From contig NZ_JAHTMW010000001.1 of NCBI RefSeq assembly GCF_026236535.1, positions 496,001-560,000 of the forward strand: a DNA stretch of 64,000 nt, given 5' to 3'. Position numbers and translations under genes: made by a program. The notes under the pieces were generated by a model. It did not search any database and was not told where the DNA came from. It saw only the letters and a program-made list of their open reading frames with translations. Source of the stretch: Streptomyces sp. SKN60. Lineage in GTDB: Bacteria > Actinomycetota > Actinomycetes > Streptomycetales > Streptomycetaceae. Of this stretch, positions 16,106-25,033 are shown in pieces. How positions within the stretch are numbered: the stretch's first letter is position 1; every line of letters starts with the position of its first letter.

Positions 16106-17428
16106 ATGACGGGCGCAGTGGGCACGGTGATACGCGACGGCCTCGCGGGCGCCCGCGCCGGACGGCTCACGCAGGCGCTCGGACTGTGGGCCTTCACCCG
16201 GGTGCTGATCCTGCTGACCGTCTTCAAGGTCGTGGTGATCCCCGGTCCCGACGTCACGAGCGACGTCGAGGAGATCTACCAGGGCTGGTACGAGGTGCTG
16301 CGCACCGGCACGTACCCGCTGGACGACGTCACCTGGCAGTACCCGCCGGCCGCCGCGCTCGCGATCCTCTCCCCCGCCCTGCTGCCCTTCCTCGGCTACT
16401 CCGCCGCCTTCTTCGTGCTCGCGCTGTGCTGCGACGCGCTGGTCTTCGGGCTGCTCACGTACGCGGGGCGGCGGCCCGGCCGGTCGATGCGGGGGGCGTG
16501 GCTGTGGCTGGCCGGGGTGCCGCTGCTCGGCCCGACCGCGTACTCGCGTTACGACCTGATGGTGACCGCGGTCGCGGTGGCCGGGCTGCTCGCGGCGGTG
16601 CGCAGCCCGGCGGTGCTCGGCGCGCTCGCCGGGTTCGGCGCGACGCTGAAGGTGTGGCCGATACTCCTGCTCGCGGGCGCCGCGCGCGGCCGGGCCGCGT
16701 TCCGCTCGGTCGCCTCGGCGGCGGGCACCGGGGCGGGGGTGCTGCTCGCCTGCGGGCTCGCGGCGCCGGGCGCGCTGGCCTTCCTGGGCTTCCAGCGGGA
16801 CCGGGGCACGGAGATCGAGTCGCTGGGCGCGCTGCCCTTCCATGTGGCCCGGCACCTCGGCTGGCCGGGCGAGGCGCGGATGAACTACGGCTCGATCGAG
16901 TTCCTCGGCCCGGGCGTGAAGACGGTGTCCACCCTGGCGATGCTGCTGACGGTGGCCTCCTTCGGCTGGCTGCTCGTGTGGTGGTTCAGGGCCCGCCGGC
17001 GCACCACCTCGACGACGGCGGACGCGGCCTTCGTGGCGCTGCTGCTGTTCACCACGACGAGCCGGGTGATCAGCCCCCAGTACATGATCTGGCTGGTGGG
17101 TCTGGCGGCGGTGTGTCTGGCCTACCGGTCGACCCGGATGCGCAAGCCGGCCCATCTGGTGCTGTGGGCGACGGCGGTGACGCAGTTCGAGTTCCCGGTG
17201 TGGTTCTCGCACGTCGGCGACAGCGATCCGCTGGGCGTCGGGCTGCTTCTGATCCGCAACGCCCTGCTGGTCGCGGCCACGGTCTCGGCCTGCCGGATCC
17301 TGTGGCGGCAGACGGTCACGGAGCCGCGCCTGGAGGCGGCCGCGGCCCCGGTCCGGCTGCCGGCGCAGACGGGCGCTCAGGACGCTCAGGACGACAGGGA
17401 GAAGGACCGGGTCTCGGTCTCCTCCTGA
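16106..17428 (+). CDS. GT87 family polyprenyl-phosphate-mannose-dependent mannosyltransferase-like membrane protein
   Basis: A 440-residue polytopic membrane protein with about ten hydrophobic helices and a short basic N-terminus. The first long loop holds DVEEIYQGWYEVLRTGTYP and WQYPP, matching the acidic loop of GT-C mannosyltransferases of the GT87 family, which extend phosphatidylinositol mannosides from lipid-linked mannose on the outer face. RVISPQYMIWL is another conserved block. ATG 16106 follows ACAGGT; longer readings overlap the divergent gene's promoter. The last 43 bp overlap the 3' end of the convergent MATE gene. Confidence 0.83.
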   Translation: MTGAVGTVIRDGLAGARAGRLTQALGLWAFTRVLILLTVFKVVVIPGPDVTSDVEEIYQGWYEVLRTGTYPLDDVTWQYPPAAALAILSPALLPFLGYSAAFFVLALCCDALVFGLLTYAGRRPGRSMRGAWLWLAGVPLLGPTAYSRYDLMVTAVAVAGLLAAVRSPAVLGALAGFGATLKVWPILLLAGAARGRAAFRSVASAAGTGAGVLLACGLAAPGALAFLGFQRDRGTEIESLGALPFHVARHLGWPGEARMNYGSIEFLGPGVKTVSTLAMLLTVASFGWLLVWWFRARRRTTSTTADAAFVALLLFTTTSRVISPQYMIWLVGLAAVCLAYRSTRMRKPAHLVLWATAVTQFEFPVWFSHVGDSDPLGVGLLLIRNALLVAATVSACRILWRQTVTEPRLEAAAAPVRLPAQTGAQDAQDDREKDRVSVSS

Positions 17429-18756
17429 GCCCGGGCCCGGGCGGCGGCCCGCGCGGTCCGGCGGCGCAGCAGACCGAGAGCGGCGCACTGGGCCGCCATC
17501 GCCAGGGCCATGGCGAGGCAGATCCCGGCGAGGCCGAGGGCGGCCGAGAGCGCGTACGCCAGCGGGAGCTGGAGCAGCACGCCGACGACGGTGATCCTGG
17601 CCAGCTTCGGTGAGTCGCCGCTGCCCTCGAAGACCCCGGCGAGGGCGATGAACCCGGCCATGAGCAGCAGATACGGGCCGATGCCGCGCAGGAACAGGGC
17701 GCCGGCCGCCGCGACGGCGGGCTCGGCGCCGAAGCCGCGCATCACCGGTCCCGCGGCGAGCAGCAGCAGGACGGCCGCGCCGGCCCCGGTCAGCCCGCCG
17801 AGGACGAGGGCCTGCCGGCCGACGGCCCCGCGCTCGTCGCTGCCGCCGCCGAGCAGGTGCGCGGTGTGGATGGAAGCGGCCTGCTTGACGGCGTAGAAGG
17901 CCATGGTGGCGACGTACATCGCCTTGGTGGCGATGCCGTAGGCGGCGATCTGGGTGACGCCGAGGCGGGCGACGACGGAGACGAGGGCGAGCGCGCCGGC
18001 CATGCGGACGACGAAGTCGACGGACATGGGCAGGCCGAGGGCGGCGGTGCGGCGCACGGCCCTGGAGGCGCCCACGGCCGGACGGGCCGCGCGGGCGGCC
18101 TTCAGATGCGCGTTGCGGCGCAGCGCGAGCAGTCCGGCGGCGAGGGCGACCGTGCGGCCGATGACGGTGGAGACGGCGGCGCCCCGCACCCCGTACGCGT
18201 GGACCAGGAACGGGTCGAGGACCAGGATCAGCCCGTTGGCCAGGAAGGCGAGCCGCATGGGGGTGCGGGTGTCGCCGGTGCCCTTGAGGACGCCGTCCAG
18301 GACCGTCGTGGCGAAGAAGACGGCGGTGCCCGGGAGCGAGATCGCGAAGTAGGCGGTCGCGAGGCCGTGCGCGGGGTGGCCCGAGCCGCCGAGCAGGAGC
18401 GCGGCGATCGGGTCGCGCAGCAGGAAGCCGCCGAGGGCGACGGGCGGGACGAGCAGGGCGCCGAGGGCGGCGCCGCCGCGTACGGCGGAGCGCAGGGCGC
18501 CCGGGTCGTCGGCGCCCCTGGCCCGGGCGACGAGCACGGTGGTGCCGGAGGCGGCCATGAGGACGACGCCGAGGAGCAGGTTCTCGACGTTGGTGGCCAC
18601 GGCGACGGCGGCGACGGCGTCCCCGCCGAGCCGGGCGACCCAGACCATGTTGATGATCCCGGCGGCGACTCCGGCGAGGAGTTCGAGATAGACGGGCCCG
18701 GCGAGCCGGACGAGCGTGCGGCGGTGTTCCCTCGCGGATTCCTTCACGGCGGTCAT
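17386..18756 (-). CDS. MATE family efflux transporter
   Basis: A 456-residue membrane protein with about twelve transmembrane helices in two homologous bundles, as in MATE exporters that expel drugs or cations with sodium or protons. Family-like segments include PVYLELLAGVAAGIINMVWV, GTGDTRTPM and the second-half repeat GSGDSPKLARI. The ATG at 18756 has GAGGGGG upstream. It is divergent from a PadR-type gene across 57 bp that contain a large palindrome, so that regulator very probably controls it. Its end overlaps the convergent GT87 gene by 43 bp. Confidence 0.9.
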   Translation of the reverse strand: MTAVKESAREHRRTLVRLAGPVYLELLAGVAAGIINMVWVARLGGDAVAAVAVATNVENLLLGVVLMAASGTTVLVARARGADDPGALRSAVRGGAALGALLVPPVALGGFLLRDPIAALLLGGSGHPAHGLATAYFAISLPGTAVFFATTVLDGVLKGTGDTRTPMRLAFLANGLILVLDPFLVHAYGVRGAAVSTVIGRTVALAAGLLALRRNAHLKAARAARPAVGASRAVRRTAALGLPMSVDFVVRMAGALALVSVVARLGVTQIAAYGIATKAMYVATMAFYAVKQAASIHTAHLLGGGSDERGAVGRQALVLGGLTGAGAAVLLLLAAGPVMRGFGAEPAVAAAGALFLRGIGPYLLLMAGFIALAGVFEGSGDSPKLARITVVGVLLQLPLAYALSAALGLAGICLAMALAMAAQCAALGLLRRRTARAAARARAQEETETRSFSLSS

Positions 18757-18769
18757 GGACGGTCCCCCT

Positions 18770-18806
18770 CTTTTCGAGGTACCTCGGATCGAGGTATCTC
18801 GAAAAG
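18770..18806. promoter_or_regulatory. Palindromic operator between the MATE and PadR genes
   Basis: Two 16-base arms, CTTTTCGAGGTACCTC and GAGGTATCTCGAAAAG, flank GGATC and match with one mismatch. Each arm also holds a smaller palindrome (GAGGTACCTC is perfect). It fills most of the 57-bp intergenic space. Confidence 0.7.
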
Positions 18807-18813
18807 AGATAGC

Positions 18814-19404
18814 ATGACGCCGGGTACCCGACAAGCGCGAAGGAGTCCGCCGGTGCTGGAGCTGACGATCCTGGGCTTCCTGTACGAGCGGCCGCTGCAC
18901 GGCTACGAGCTGAAGGAACGCATCCAGGGCCTGAGCGGCCACGTCCGGCCGGTCAGCGACGGCGCGCTCTACCCGGCCATCACCCGCCTGGTGAAGAACG
19001 GCCTCGTCGACAGCCGTACGGAGCCGGGCTCGGCCGCCGCCCCGCGCCGCACCCTCTCGCTGACCCCGGCCGGCCGCGCCGAGCTGCTCTCCCGGCTGCG
19101 CTCGCCGAAGGACGTCGAGATCACCGACGGCCAGCGCTGGTTCACCCTGCTCGCCTTCCTGGGCCTGCTCCCCGACCCGGCCGACCAGGCCGCCGTACTC
19201 CGCCGCCGCCAGGCCTTCCTGCTCGCCCCGGCCAGCTTCTTCTACGAGGAGGGCGCCCCGGTCCGCGCGGAGCAGGAGCCGGACCCGTTCCGCCGGGGCA
19301 TGCTCCGGATCGCCCGGGCCACCGGCACGGAGGAGAAGGCCTGGCTCGCCGAGACCCTGGCCGAGCTGGACCTCGAGGCAGCGGGCGCCTCGGACACTGC
19401 CTAG
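18814..19404 (+). CDS. PadR family transcriptional regulator
   Basis: A 196-residue regulator. Residues 10-85 form the PadR winged helix (LELTILGFLYERPLHGYELK, then SDGALYPAITRLVKNGLV and the wing RRTLSLTPAGRAELL). The C-terminal half is helical and probably dimerises (Vir_C/PadR class 2 type). PadR proteins usually repress a neighbouring transporter and release DNA when a ligand binds. ATG 18814 sits 8 bp from the palindrome, so autoregulation is likely. The TAG stop shares CTAG with the stop of the next, convergent gene. Confidence 0.9.
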   Translation: MTPGTRQARRSPPVLELTILGFLYERPLHGYELKERIQGLSGHVRPVSDGALYPAITRLVKNGLVDSRTEPGSAAAPRRTLSLTPAGRAELLSRLRSPKDVEITDGQRWFTLLAFLGLLPDPADQAAVLRRRQAFLLAPASFFYEEGAPVRAEQEPDPFRRGMLRIARATGTEEKAWLAETLAELDLEAAGASDTA

Positions 19405-20630
19405 CCGAGCAGCCGGTCCGCCAGATACGCCCGCCAGTCCGCGGTGAACTGCTCCGGCGTGGTGTCCAGGACGTCCTTCAGGGCCTTCTCCACCGCGCCC
19501 TCGCGCTGCGGATGGGTGCCCACGGCCCGGTAGAAGTCGGTCAGCTTCGGCTCGCCCCAGCGGTCGGCGACCATCGCGCAGGCCAGCCAGCCGCTCTCGT
19601 AGGCGCGGGCCATCGCCTCGCCGTCGCCGCCGAAGGCGAACTCCTTGTCGTCCGGCAGCGCGGCCGGGGTGTCCCCGGCGCGTACCGCGCGGGCGAGTTC
19701 GGGGGCGGCCTGGGCGGGGGTGCGGCCGGTGCCGCGGTAGGCGACCCAGTCGGCGAAGCCCTCGGAGAGCCAGACCGGGGTGGCCGCGGTGGTGTGGGCG
19801 CGGGTGGCGACATGGGTGCTCTCGTGGGTGAGCACGAAGCCGCGCCCGAAGTCGCCGAGCACGCCGTACGCCTCCGGGTTGACGATCACCCGGTCCGCGG
19901 GCGCCTTCGGGCCGCCGCCGATCTGGCCGGTGGTGACGGCGGCGATCCCCCGGTACGAGGCGGCGGGCGCGCCGAGCAGCCGGCCCATCGCGTCCACCGA
20001 GGCCGGGACCAGGACCACGACGCGGCCGGCCCACGGCGAGGGCCAGGCGTCCGTGACGGCGGGCACCGCGCGGTCGGCGGCGTCGGCGATCTCGCGCAGC
20101 CGCTGCCGGCTCTGGCCGACGCCGAGGACCAGGCTGCGGTGCCCGGTCACGGTCGTGACCTCGCCCTGCTGCCACAGCTGCTGCGGGGCGCCGTCGGCGG
20201 GGCGGTCGCCCGTGACGTACCAGCGTCCGTCCTTCTCGGCGAGGTCGAGGACGCGTTCGGTGGTGGCGGGCCCGGAGTCGTACCCCTTGATCCGGTAGCC
20301 GAACTCGGCCCTGGCGGTGGCCCGCCCGGTGCCGGCCGGGTCGACGTCGGTGACCCGGTAGGCGAGGCCGCCGAGCGGGATCCCCGCGAGCCGTTCGAAC
20401 TCGGTGCGCGCGGCGGGTACGAGGGCGGGGTCCAGGTCCGCGAGATACCCGGCCTCGTCCCGGCCGAGCAGCGCGGCGGCGTGCCGGTCGAGCAGCCCCT
20501 GCACCTCGGCCCGCCCCGGCGCCCCCGCCCCGGGATCGGCGCACCCGCCGAGGACGAGCAGCCCGGCGACCAGCGCGGCGACCGGCCCCGCCACCGCCCC
20601 GCGCCGCCCGCGCCCGCCCTGACCTGCCAT
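19401..20630 (-). CDS. Secreted lipoprotein with a peptidase MA-like (gluzincin) domain
   Basis: A 409-residue lipoprotein. A basic N-terminus and hydrophobic stretch end in the lipobox VLGGC near residue 30. The central region is unremarkable; the C-terminal half has the zinc motif HESTH followed 18 residues later by LSEGFADW, which supplies the third ligand Glu of gluzincins, as in the peptidase MA family. The protein is expected to act outside the membrane. ATG 20630 is chosen because it begins the signal peptide. Its substrate is unknown. It ends on CTAG shared with the PadR gene. Confidence 0.82.
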   Translation of the reverse strand: MAGQGGRGRRGAVAGPVAALVAGLLVLGGCADPGAGAPGRAEVQGLLDRHAAALLGRDEAGYLADLDPALVPAARTEFERLAGIPLGGLAYRVTDVDPAGTGRATARAEFGYRIKGYDSGPATTERVLDLAEKDGRWYVTGDRPADGAPQQLWQQGEVTTVTGHRSLVLGVGQSRQRLREIADAADRAVPAVTDAWPSPWAGRVVVLVPASVDAMGRLLGAPAASYRGIAAVTTGQIGGGPKAPADRVIVNPEAYGVLGDFGRGFVLTHESTHVATRAHTTAATPVWLSEGFADWVAYRGTGRTPAQAAPELARAVRAGDTPAALPDDKEFAFGGDGEAMARAYESGWLACAMVADRWGEPKLTDFYRAVGTHPQREGAVEKALKDVLDTTPEQFTADWRAYLADRLLG

Positions 20631-20673
20631 CCCACGATCGTACGGGGCGCGCCGAAAACCGGCTGGAAACCGC

Positions 20674-21696
20674 TCAGACCCGGGTGACCGTCACGTTCGA
20701 CATCATGTTCACCGGGTCGTAGCGGACCCGGGCGCCCGGATACGGCGCGTGGATGACCTGGCCGTTGCCGGCGTAGATGGCGACATGGCTGGCGTCGCTG
20801 CGGTACGTGACGAGGTCGCCGGGCTGCGCCTGGGAGAGCGGGATGCGGCGGCCGGCGTTGCGCTGGGCCTGCGAGGTGCGGGGCAGGGCGATGCCGGCCT
20901 TGCGGTACGACCAGACCATCAGGCCCGAGCAGTCGAAGGCGCTCGGGCCGGTCGCGCCCCACACGTAGGGGCGGCCGATGGCGCTGCGCGCGGCGAGCAC
21001 CGCGGCGGCGGCCCGCGAGGGGCCGAGGTCGGCGAGCGGCGGCAGCTCCTCGTCGAAGGCGTCGCGGCCGGAGCGGGAGGCCCGCTCGAAGCCCGCCCGC
21101 TCGTCGGCGGAGAGCGCGGCGAGCACCCGGCGGGCCTCGGCGAGCTTGTGCTCGACGGTGCGCTTGTGGCGGGCCACCTCGCGGCGGCTGCGGTCGAGTT
21201 CGGTGAGCGCCCGGCTCGCCTCGGTGCGCTGCTGGCCGAGCCGGCGCAGTTCGCGCCGGAGTTCGCCGAGGGCGGCGCTCTGCCGGGCGGTGACCCGGTC
21301 GAGGGCGGAGGCCCGCTCCAGGTAGCTGTCCGGGTCGGAGGAGAGCAGCAGCGCGAGGGCGGGGTCGATGCCGCCGGAGCGGTACTGCGCGCCGGCCACC
21401 GAACCGAGCGCGCCGCGCATCCGGTTGATCCGGTCCTGGGCGCGGGCCAGGCCGTCCTGGGCCTGGGAGACCGTCCTGCGCAGCCGGTCGGCCCGCTCGT
21501 CGGCCCGGTTGTAGCCCTCGGTGGCCCGCTCGGCCTCCTCGAAGAGCCGGTCGACGGTGGCGCGGGTGGCCCGGGCGGTGTCGGGGGTGGCGCCGCCCGG
21601 GTCGGCGTGCGCGGGGACGGCGCCGAGTGCCGTGGCCGCGGTGGCCGCGGCTGCGGTGAGGACGGTGACCCTGGCGGGTCGTCGGTGGGACGCCAC
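20674..21696 (-). CDS. Secreted NlpC/P60 (C40) peptidoglycan hydrolase, RipA-like
   Basis: A 340-residue secreted hydrolase. The start is GTG 21696 with GGAG eight bases upstream, giving VASHRRPARVTVLTAAAATA and a signal peptide cut after AHA. Residues 45-205 form a long coiled coil. The C-terminal C40 domain has the catalytic Cys in FDCSGLMVWSYRKAG, a His in ASHVAIYAG and the second His in VIHAPYPG. Such enzymes cut the D-Glu to diaminopimelate bond in stem peptides. The next gene upstream is a paralogue with the same plan, so this is a tandem duplication. Confidence 0.92.
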   Translation of the reverse strand: MASHRRPARVTVLTAAAATAATALGAVPAHADPGGATPDTARATRATVDRLFEEAERATEGYNRADERADRLRRTVSQAQDGLARAQDRINRMRGALGSVAGAQYRSGGIDPALALLLSSDPDSYLERASALDRVTARQSAALGELRRELRRLGQQRTEASRALTELDRSRREVARHKRTVEHKLAEARRVLAALSADERAGFERASRSGRDAFDEELPPLADLGPSRAAAAVLAARSAIGRPYVWGATGPSAFDCSGLMVWSYRKAGIALPRTSQAQRNAGRRIPLSQAQPGDLVTYRSDASHVAIYAGNGQVIHAPYPGARVRYDPVNMMSNVTVTRV

Positions 21697-21784
21697 GGAT
21701 CGCGCTCCGTTCGGCTGGTCGGACTGGCGGGCCGACAGTAGCCGCAGATCGATCCGCGTCCAACGAAGGTGCCGGGTACGCAAA

Positions 21785-21828
21785 GTGACGCCCCGCCGGA
21801 GACCGCAAGGTCATCGGCGGGGCGTCAC
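21785..21828 (-). terminator. Terminator hairpin between the two C40 peptidase genes
   Basis: Perfect 14-bp arms (GTGACGCCCCGCCG and complement) with a 16-base loop, 80 bp after the upstream paralogue's stop. It should separate the two transcripts. Confidence 0.7.
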
Positions 21829-21908
21829 GTCAGTCCAGGATCCGACAAACCACCCGTTCGGAGGGCGGGCGGGGCGCGTCGCGTCCGTCGCTCAGGGTCC
21901 CGCAGGGG

Positions 21909-22937
21909 TCAGACGCGGACGCCGAACTGGAAGGTGCCCATGTAGTCCATCGACTCGTAGCGGACCACGGCGCCCGGCTTCGGGGCGTGCAGGATGGTGT
22001 TGTTGCCCGCGTAGAGACCCACGTGCGAAAGGCTGTTGAAGAAGACCAGGTCGCCCGGCTTGAGCTGGCTGCGGCCGATCTTCACGCCGTCGTTCTGCTG
22101 GGTGTAGGTGGTGCGGGTGAGGGTGACGCCGGCCTGGCGGTAGGCCCACTGCGTAAGGCCGGAGCAGTCGTACGAGTTGGGGCCCTCGGCGCCGGAGACG
22201 TACGGCTTGCCGAGCTGGGTGGCGGCGGCGTTGAGCGCGGCGGCACCGCGCTGCGAGGCCGGCACCTCGTTGCCGAGGTTGACGCGGTCGCCGGCGGCGC
22301 GGCTGGCGCGCTGCTCGTCCTGCTGGATCTTGGCGCGCTCGGCGGCGGTCAGCGTGTTGAGGAGCTTGCGGGCCTCGGCCAGCTTCTCCTGGGACTTCTT
22401 CTTCTTCTCGCCGAGGGTCTTGCGGACGTCCTCGAGGTCGGCGAGCTTCGTCGTCGCCTCGGCACGCTGCTGGGCGAGGGTGCGCTGCTTGGCCTGGATC
22501 GACTGCAGCACGTCGGCCTGCTTGGCGCCGAGCTGGTCTATCGCGGACGCCTTGTCGAGGTAGGTGTCCGGGTCCGAGGAGAGGAAGAGCTGCAGCGCCG
22601 GGTCGATGCCGCCGGAGCGGTACTGCGCGGTGGCGACCGAACCGATCTGCCCGCGCAGGGTGTTGAGCTCCTGCTGGCCGCGCGCCACCTTGTCCTGGAG
22701 GGCGCTGATCTCCTTCTGCAGCTTCCCGCGGCGCTCGTCGGCGAGGTTGGCCTGCTCCGTGGCCTCTTCGGCCTCGTGGTTGAGCTGGTCGACCTTGGTC
22801 TTGACCTCGTCGATCTTCGGCTTGGGAGCCGCCTGGGCTCCGGCCTGGGCGGAGAGGGCGACGGCCGCGGCGGCGGTCGCGGTGAGCACGGTCACACGGG
22901 TGCGGCTCGGCTGCTTGGGACGACGGTGGGACGCCAC
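21909..22937 (-). CDS. Secreted NlpC/P60 (C40) peptidoglycan hydrolase, paralogue
   Basis: A 342-residue secreted hydrolase. GTG 22937 follows AAGGAG and gives VASHRRPKQPSRTRV with a signal peptide ending near AQAA. A Lys/Glu/Gln-rich coiled coil spans about residues 45-210. The catalytic domain has Cys in YDCSGLTQWAYRQAG, His in LSHVGLYAG and His in ILHAPKPG. It differs from the downstream paralogue in a more charged coil, but the block YRSGGIDPAL is shared. A promoter with good consensus lies about 100 bp upstream, giving it its own leader. Confidence 0.93.
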   Translation of the reverse strand: MASHRRPKQPSRTRVTVLTATAAAAVALSAQAGAQAAPKPKIDEVKTKVDQLNHEAEEATEQANLADERRGKLQKEISALQDKVARGQQELNTLRGQIGSVATAQYRSGGIDPALQLFLSSDPDTYLDKASAIDQLGAKQADVLQSIQAKQRTLAQQRAEATTKLADLEDVRKTLGEKKKKSQEKLAEARKLLNTLTAAERAKIQQDEQRASRAAGDRVNLGNEVPASQRGAAALNAAATQLGKPYVSGAEGPNSYDCSGLTQWAYRQAGVTLTRTTYTQQNDGVKIGRSQLKPGDLVFFNSLSHVGLYAGNNTILHAPKPGAVVRYESMDYMGTFQFGVRV

Positions 22938-23042
22938 GGGGGCGATCTCCTTCTTCCTCGAGCCGCCCGGCCGTTCGGCGGCAGGCGGGACCATCGCTGA
23001 CACCCCGGATGGATGATCAACCGTGCGAAGGTTCGAGCCCCG

Positions 23043-23072
23043 ACCCTAGTGACCATCTTGTGATCAGTTCAA
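23043..23072 (-). promoter_or_regulatory. Vegetative-type promoter of the C40 peptidase gene
   Basis: Read on the minus strand, TTGAAC (23067-23072) and TAGGGT (23043-23048) are 18 bases apart, close to the HrdB consensus. The leader would be about 100 bases. The surrounding DNA is notably A/T-richer than its neighbours. Confidence 0.6.
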
Positions 23073-23193
23073 ATCCCAACGGCCAAAATCTCGCCGCCGC
23101 GACAAGTTATTTACCGACATCACACGGGCAGCAACAGTCACTTGACCCTGCGTGGAACACAAATAGGACATGCCGGATCTGTGTGACGAGAGG

Positions 23194-24558
23194 TCACGAC
23201 AGACGCGAAAGCCGCTTCAGCAACAAGGCGGACGCGACCGGCCGCGCACCGGACTTGGCGACCCCGTCGGCCACCTCGCGGTCGGTGGACACCACGACCA
23301 CCGGACGGCCCGGCGGCTCCGCGCGCACCAGCTGACGGATCAACTCGTCCGCCGTGACACCGGGCTTGGAGAACAGCACCCGCACCCCGCGCGGCGGGGC
23401 GAGCAGCACCGGCGCCGCCAGCTCGGCCCCGTCGAAGACACAGGTGACCTCGGCGCCCGAGCGGGCCGCGAGCGCGGAGAGTCCGCCGAGCAGCCGCAGC
23501 CGCTGCTTCTCCAGCGGCATCGTCGGATAGCCGGTCTTGGTGACGTTGTAGCCGTCCACCACCAGGTGCGCCTGGGGCAGTTCGAGTAGCTGGTCCAGGA
23601 GCGCCGGGTCGGTCTCGGACAGGGCGCGGGCCGCGATGTCCTTCGGCGACATCCGGCCGGGCTCCACCGCGTCCACGGTGTCCGCCGGGTGCATCGACAC
23701 CGGCGGCAGGGCGAGTTCGCGGCGCAGCCCCGCGGCGGCGTCGAGCACGGTGTCCAGGAGCAGCCGCAGCCGCATGTCCTCCACCGAGCGCCCCTCGCGG
23801 GCGGCCCGGCGGCTCGCCTCCAGGGCGGCCTCGACCTCGCCGAGCCGGGCCTTGAGCCGCCGGCTCTCGCTCTCGGCGGCCGACACCTGGGCGGCGGCCT
23901 CGGCGCGCGCGGTGTCCATCTCCGCCTGCACCCGGCGCAGCGCGGCCTCGCCGCGCTTGACGTCGCTCTGCGCGCTGCGCAGCTTCCGGTGAAGCGATTC
24001 GCCGTCCTTGCGGGCGGCCTCCAGGTCGCGGCGCAGCTGCTCGGTCTCGGCCCTGGCGCGCTCCTTGGCGACCGCGACCTCCTCGCGCAGCCGCTCCAGC
24101 TCGCGCCGGCCGGCCTCGTCGGCGCGCTCGGCGTCGACGCGCTCGGCCTCCTCGCCGGCGGCGGCGACCAGCTTGCCCCAGCCGGCCGGGCGCAGCACAT
24201 AGGCGACCGCGGCCACGTCGACCGGGTCGGCGGCGCCGGGCGGGGCGCCCGACTCGACGGCCCCGGCCAGCTCGGGCTGCGCCTCCTTGAAGCGCTCGCC
24301 GATCCGCTGCCGGAACAGCGGATCGCTCTCCAGGGCGGCGGCCATCGCGTTCCCGGCGAACTTGGCGCGCCGGGAGGCGGTGAAGCGGGCGTACTGGCGC
24401 AGCGGGGCGGGCAGCTCGGCGACGGTCAGCCCGCCGAAGGCGTCGGCGACGAGCGCGACGACCTTGCGGCGTACGGCCTCGGGCAGCGGCCGGTCGAGCG
24501 CCTCGGCCGCGCCGTCCGCCGAGCCCGCCGGCCGGTCACCGTGCGCGGGCTGCTCCAC
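23194..24558 (-). CDS. NYN domain protein with long coiled coil, putative RNA-binding nuclease
   Basis: A 454-residue cytoplasmic protein. Residues 1-120 are helical; 125-265 form a long Glu/Arg/Ala coiled coil; the C-terminal 130 residues are an NYN/YacP-like PIN-fold domain with the acidic metal-site residues in HLVVDGYNVTKTGYP, CVFDGAE and VVVSTDREVADG. The related Bacillus protein Rae1 (YacP) cuts mRNA in ribosomes. The GTG at 24558 is taken as the start because the sequence from MEQPAHGDRP keeps coding bias. A tiny zinc-ribbon gene lies just upstream on the same strand. Confidence 0.85.
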   Translation of the reverse strand: MEQPAHGDRPAGSADGAAEALDRPLPEAVRRKVVALVADAFGGLTVAELPAPLRQYARFTASRRAKFAGNAMAAALESDPLFRQRIGERFKEAQPELAGAVESGAPPGAADPVDVAAVAYVLRPAGWGKLVAAAGEEAERVDAERADEAGRRELERLREEVAVAKERARAETEQLRRDLEAARKDGESLHRKLRSAQSDVKRGEAALRRVQAEMDTARAEAAAQVSAAESESRRLKARLGEVEAALEASRRAAREGRSVEDMRLRLLLDTVLDAAAGLRRELALPPVSMHPADTVDAVEPGRMSPKDIAARALSETDPALLDQLLELPQAHLVVDGYNVTKTGYPTMPLEKQRLRLLGGLSALAARSGAEVTCVFDGAELAAPVLLAPPRGVRVLFSKPGVTADELIRQLVRAEPPGRPVVVVSTDREVADGVAKSGARPVASALLLKRLSRLS

Positions 24559-24602
24559 GATCCGTCACCCACTCCCTCGTCTCGCCCTCGCCGGGCCGCT
24601 CC

Positions 24603-24845
24603 TCAGGAAGCGGCGCCCGGCCTGTCCACCAATTCGATCTGGTCCACCGCGTTGCACCAGCGGCAGCGGACCGACTCGATGGTCTCACTGACCACCTCGC
24701 GCTCCTCGACCTTCGGCTCTCCGGCGAGGTCCAGATGGACGTACTCGACGACCTTGGACGAGCGGGTCACGTCGAAGCGGGTCAGATTGCCGCAGAGCGT
24801 GCAGCGCCAGCGGGTCTCGGCGGTCGGCAGGGGAACCGTCGTCAT
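24603..24845 (-). CDS. Small zinc-ribbon protein
   Basis: An 80-residue protein with two CXXC knuckles (CTLC near residue 15 and CRWC near 61), enough for one zinc ribbon. Between them lies a strand-rich stretch, TRSSKVVEYVHLDLAGEP. ATG 24845 has GAGGA upstream. It is 44 bp from the NYN-protein gene and probably cotranscribed, so an RNA-related role is possible. No specific function can be assigned. Confidence 0.8.
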   Translation of the reverse strand: MTTVPLPTAETRWRCTLCGNLTRFDVTRSSKVVEYVHLDLAGEPKVEEREVVSETIESVRCRWCNAVDQIELVDRPGAAS

Positions 24846-25033
24846 CGTTGCCGTCCTCTTTCCGTACGAGGCTCAGGGTGAGGCTCTGTGCGAGGTGTCA
24901 CGGGCCCGCGGTGCGCCGTCGAACAGCGGGAATGTCAGCCATGGGGCAGGCCCTCACCCTACGGCCTCCCGGGTACCCCGTGTCACGGCGAGGCACTCTG
25001 TCCAGGTGGGCCCCGGTACGCCATGATCTGTCC

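Noticed and set aside
14254..17613. 1119-codon plus-strand open frame
   Set aside because: It crosses the inverted-repeat element and the PimB'-like gene in the wrong frame; no protein similarity.
22938..23193. Possible c-di-AMP (ydaO) riboswitch before the NlpC/P60 gene
   Set aside because: Such riboswitches precede some actinobacterial wall-hydrolase genes, but I could not find their conserved blocks here; only a promoter is visible.
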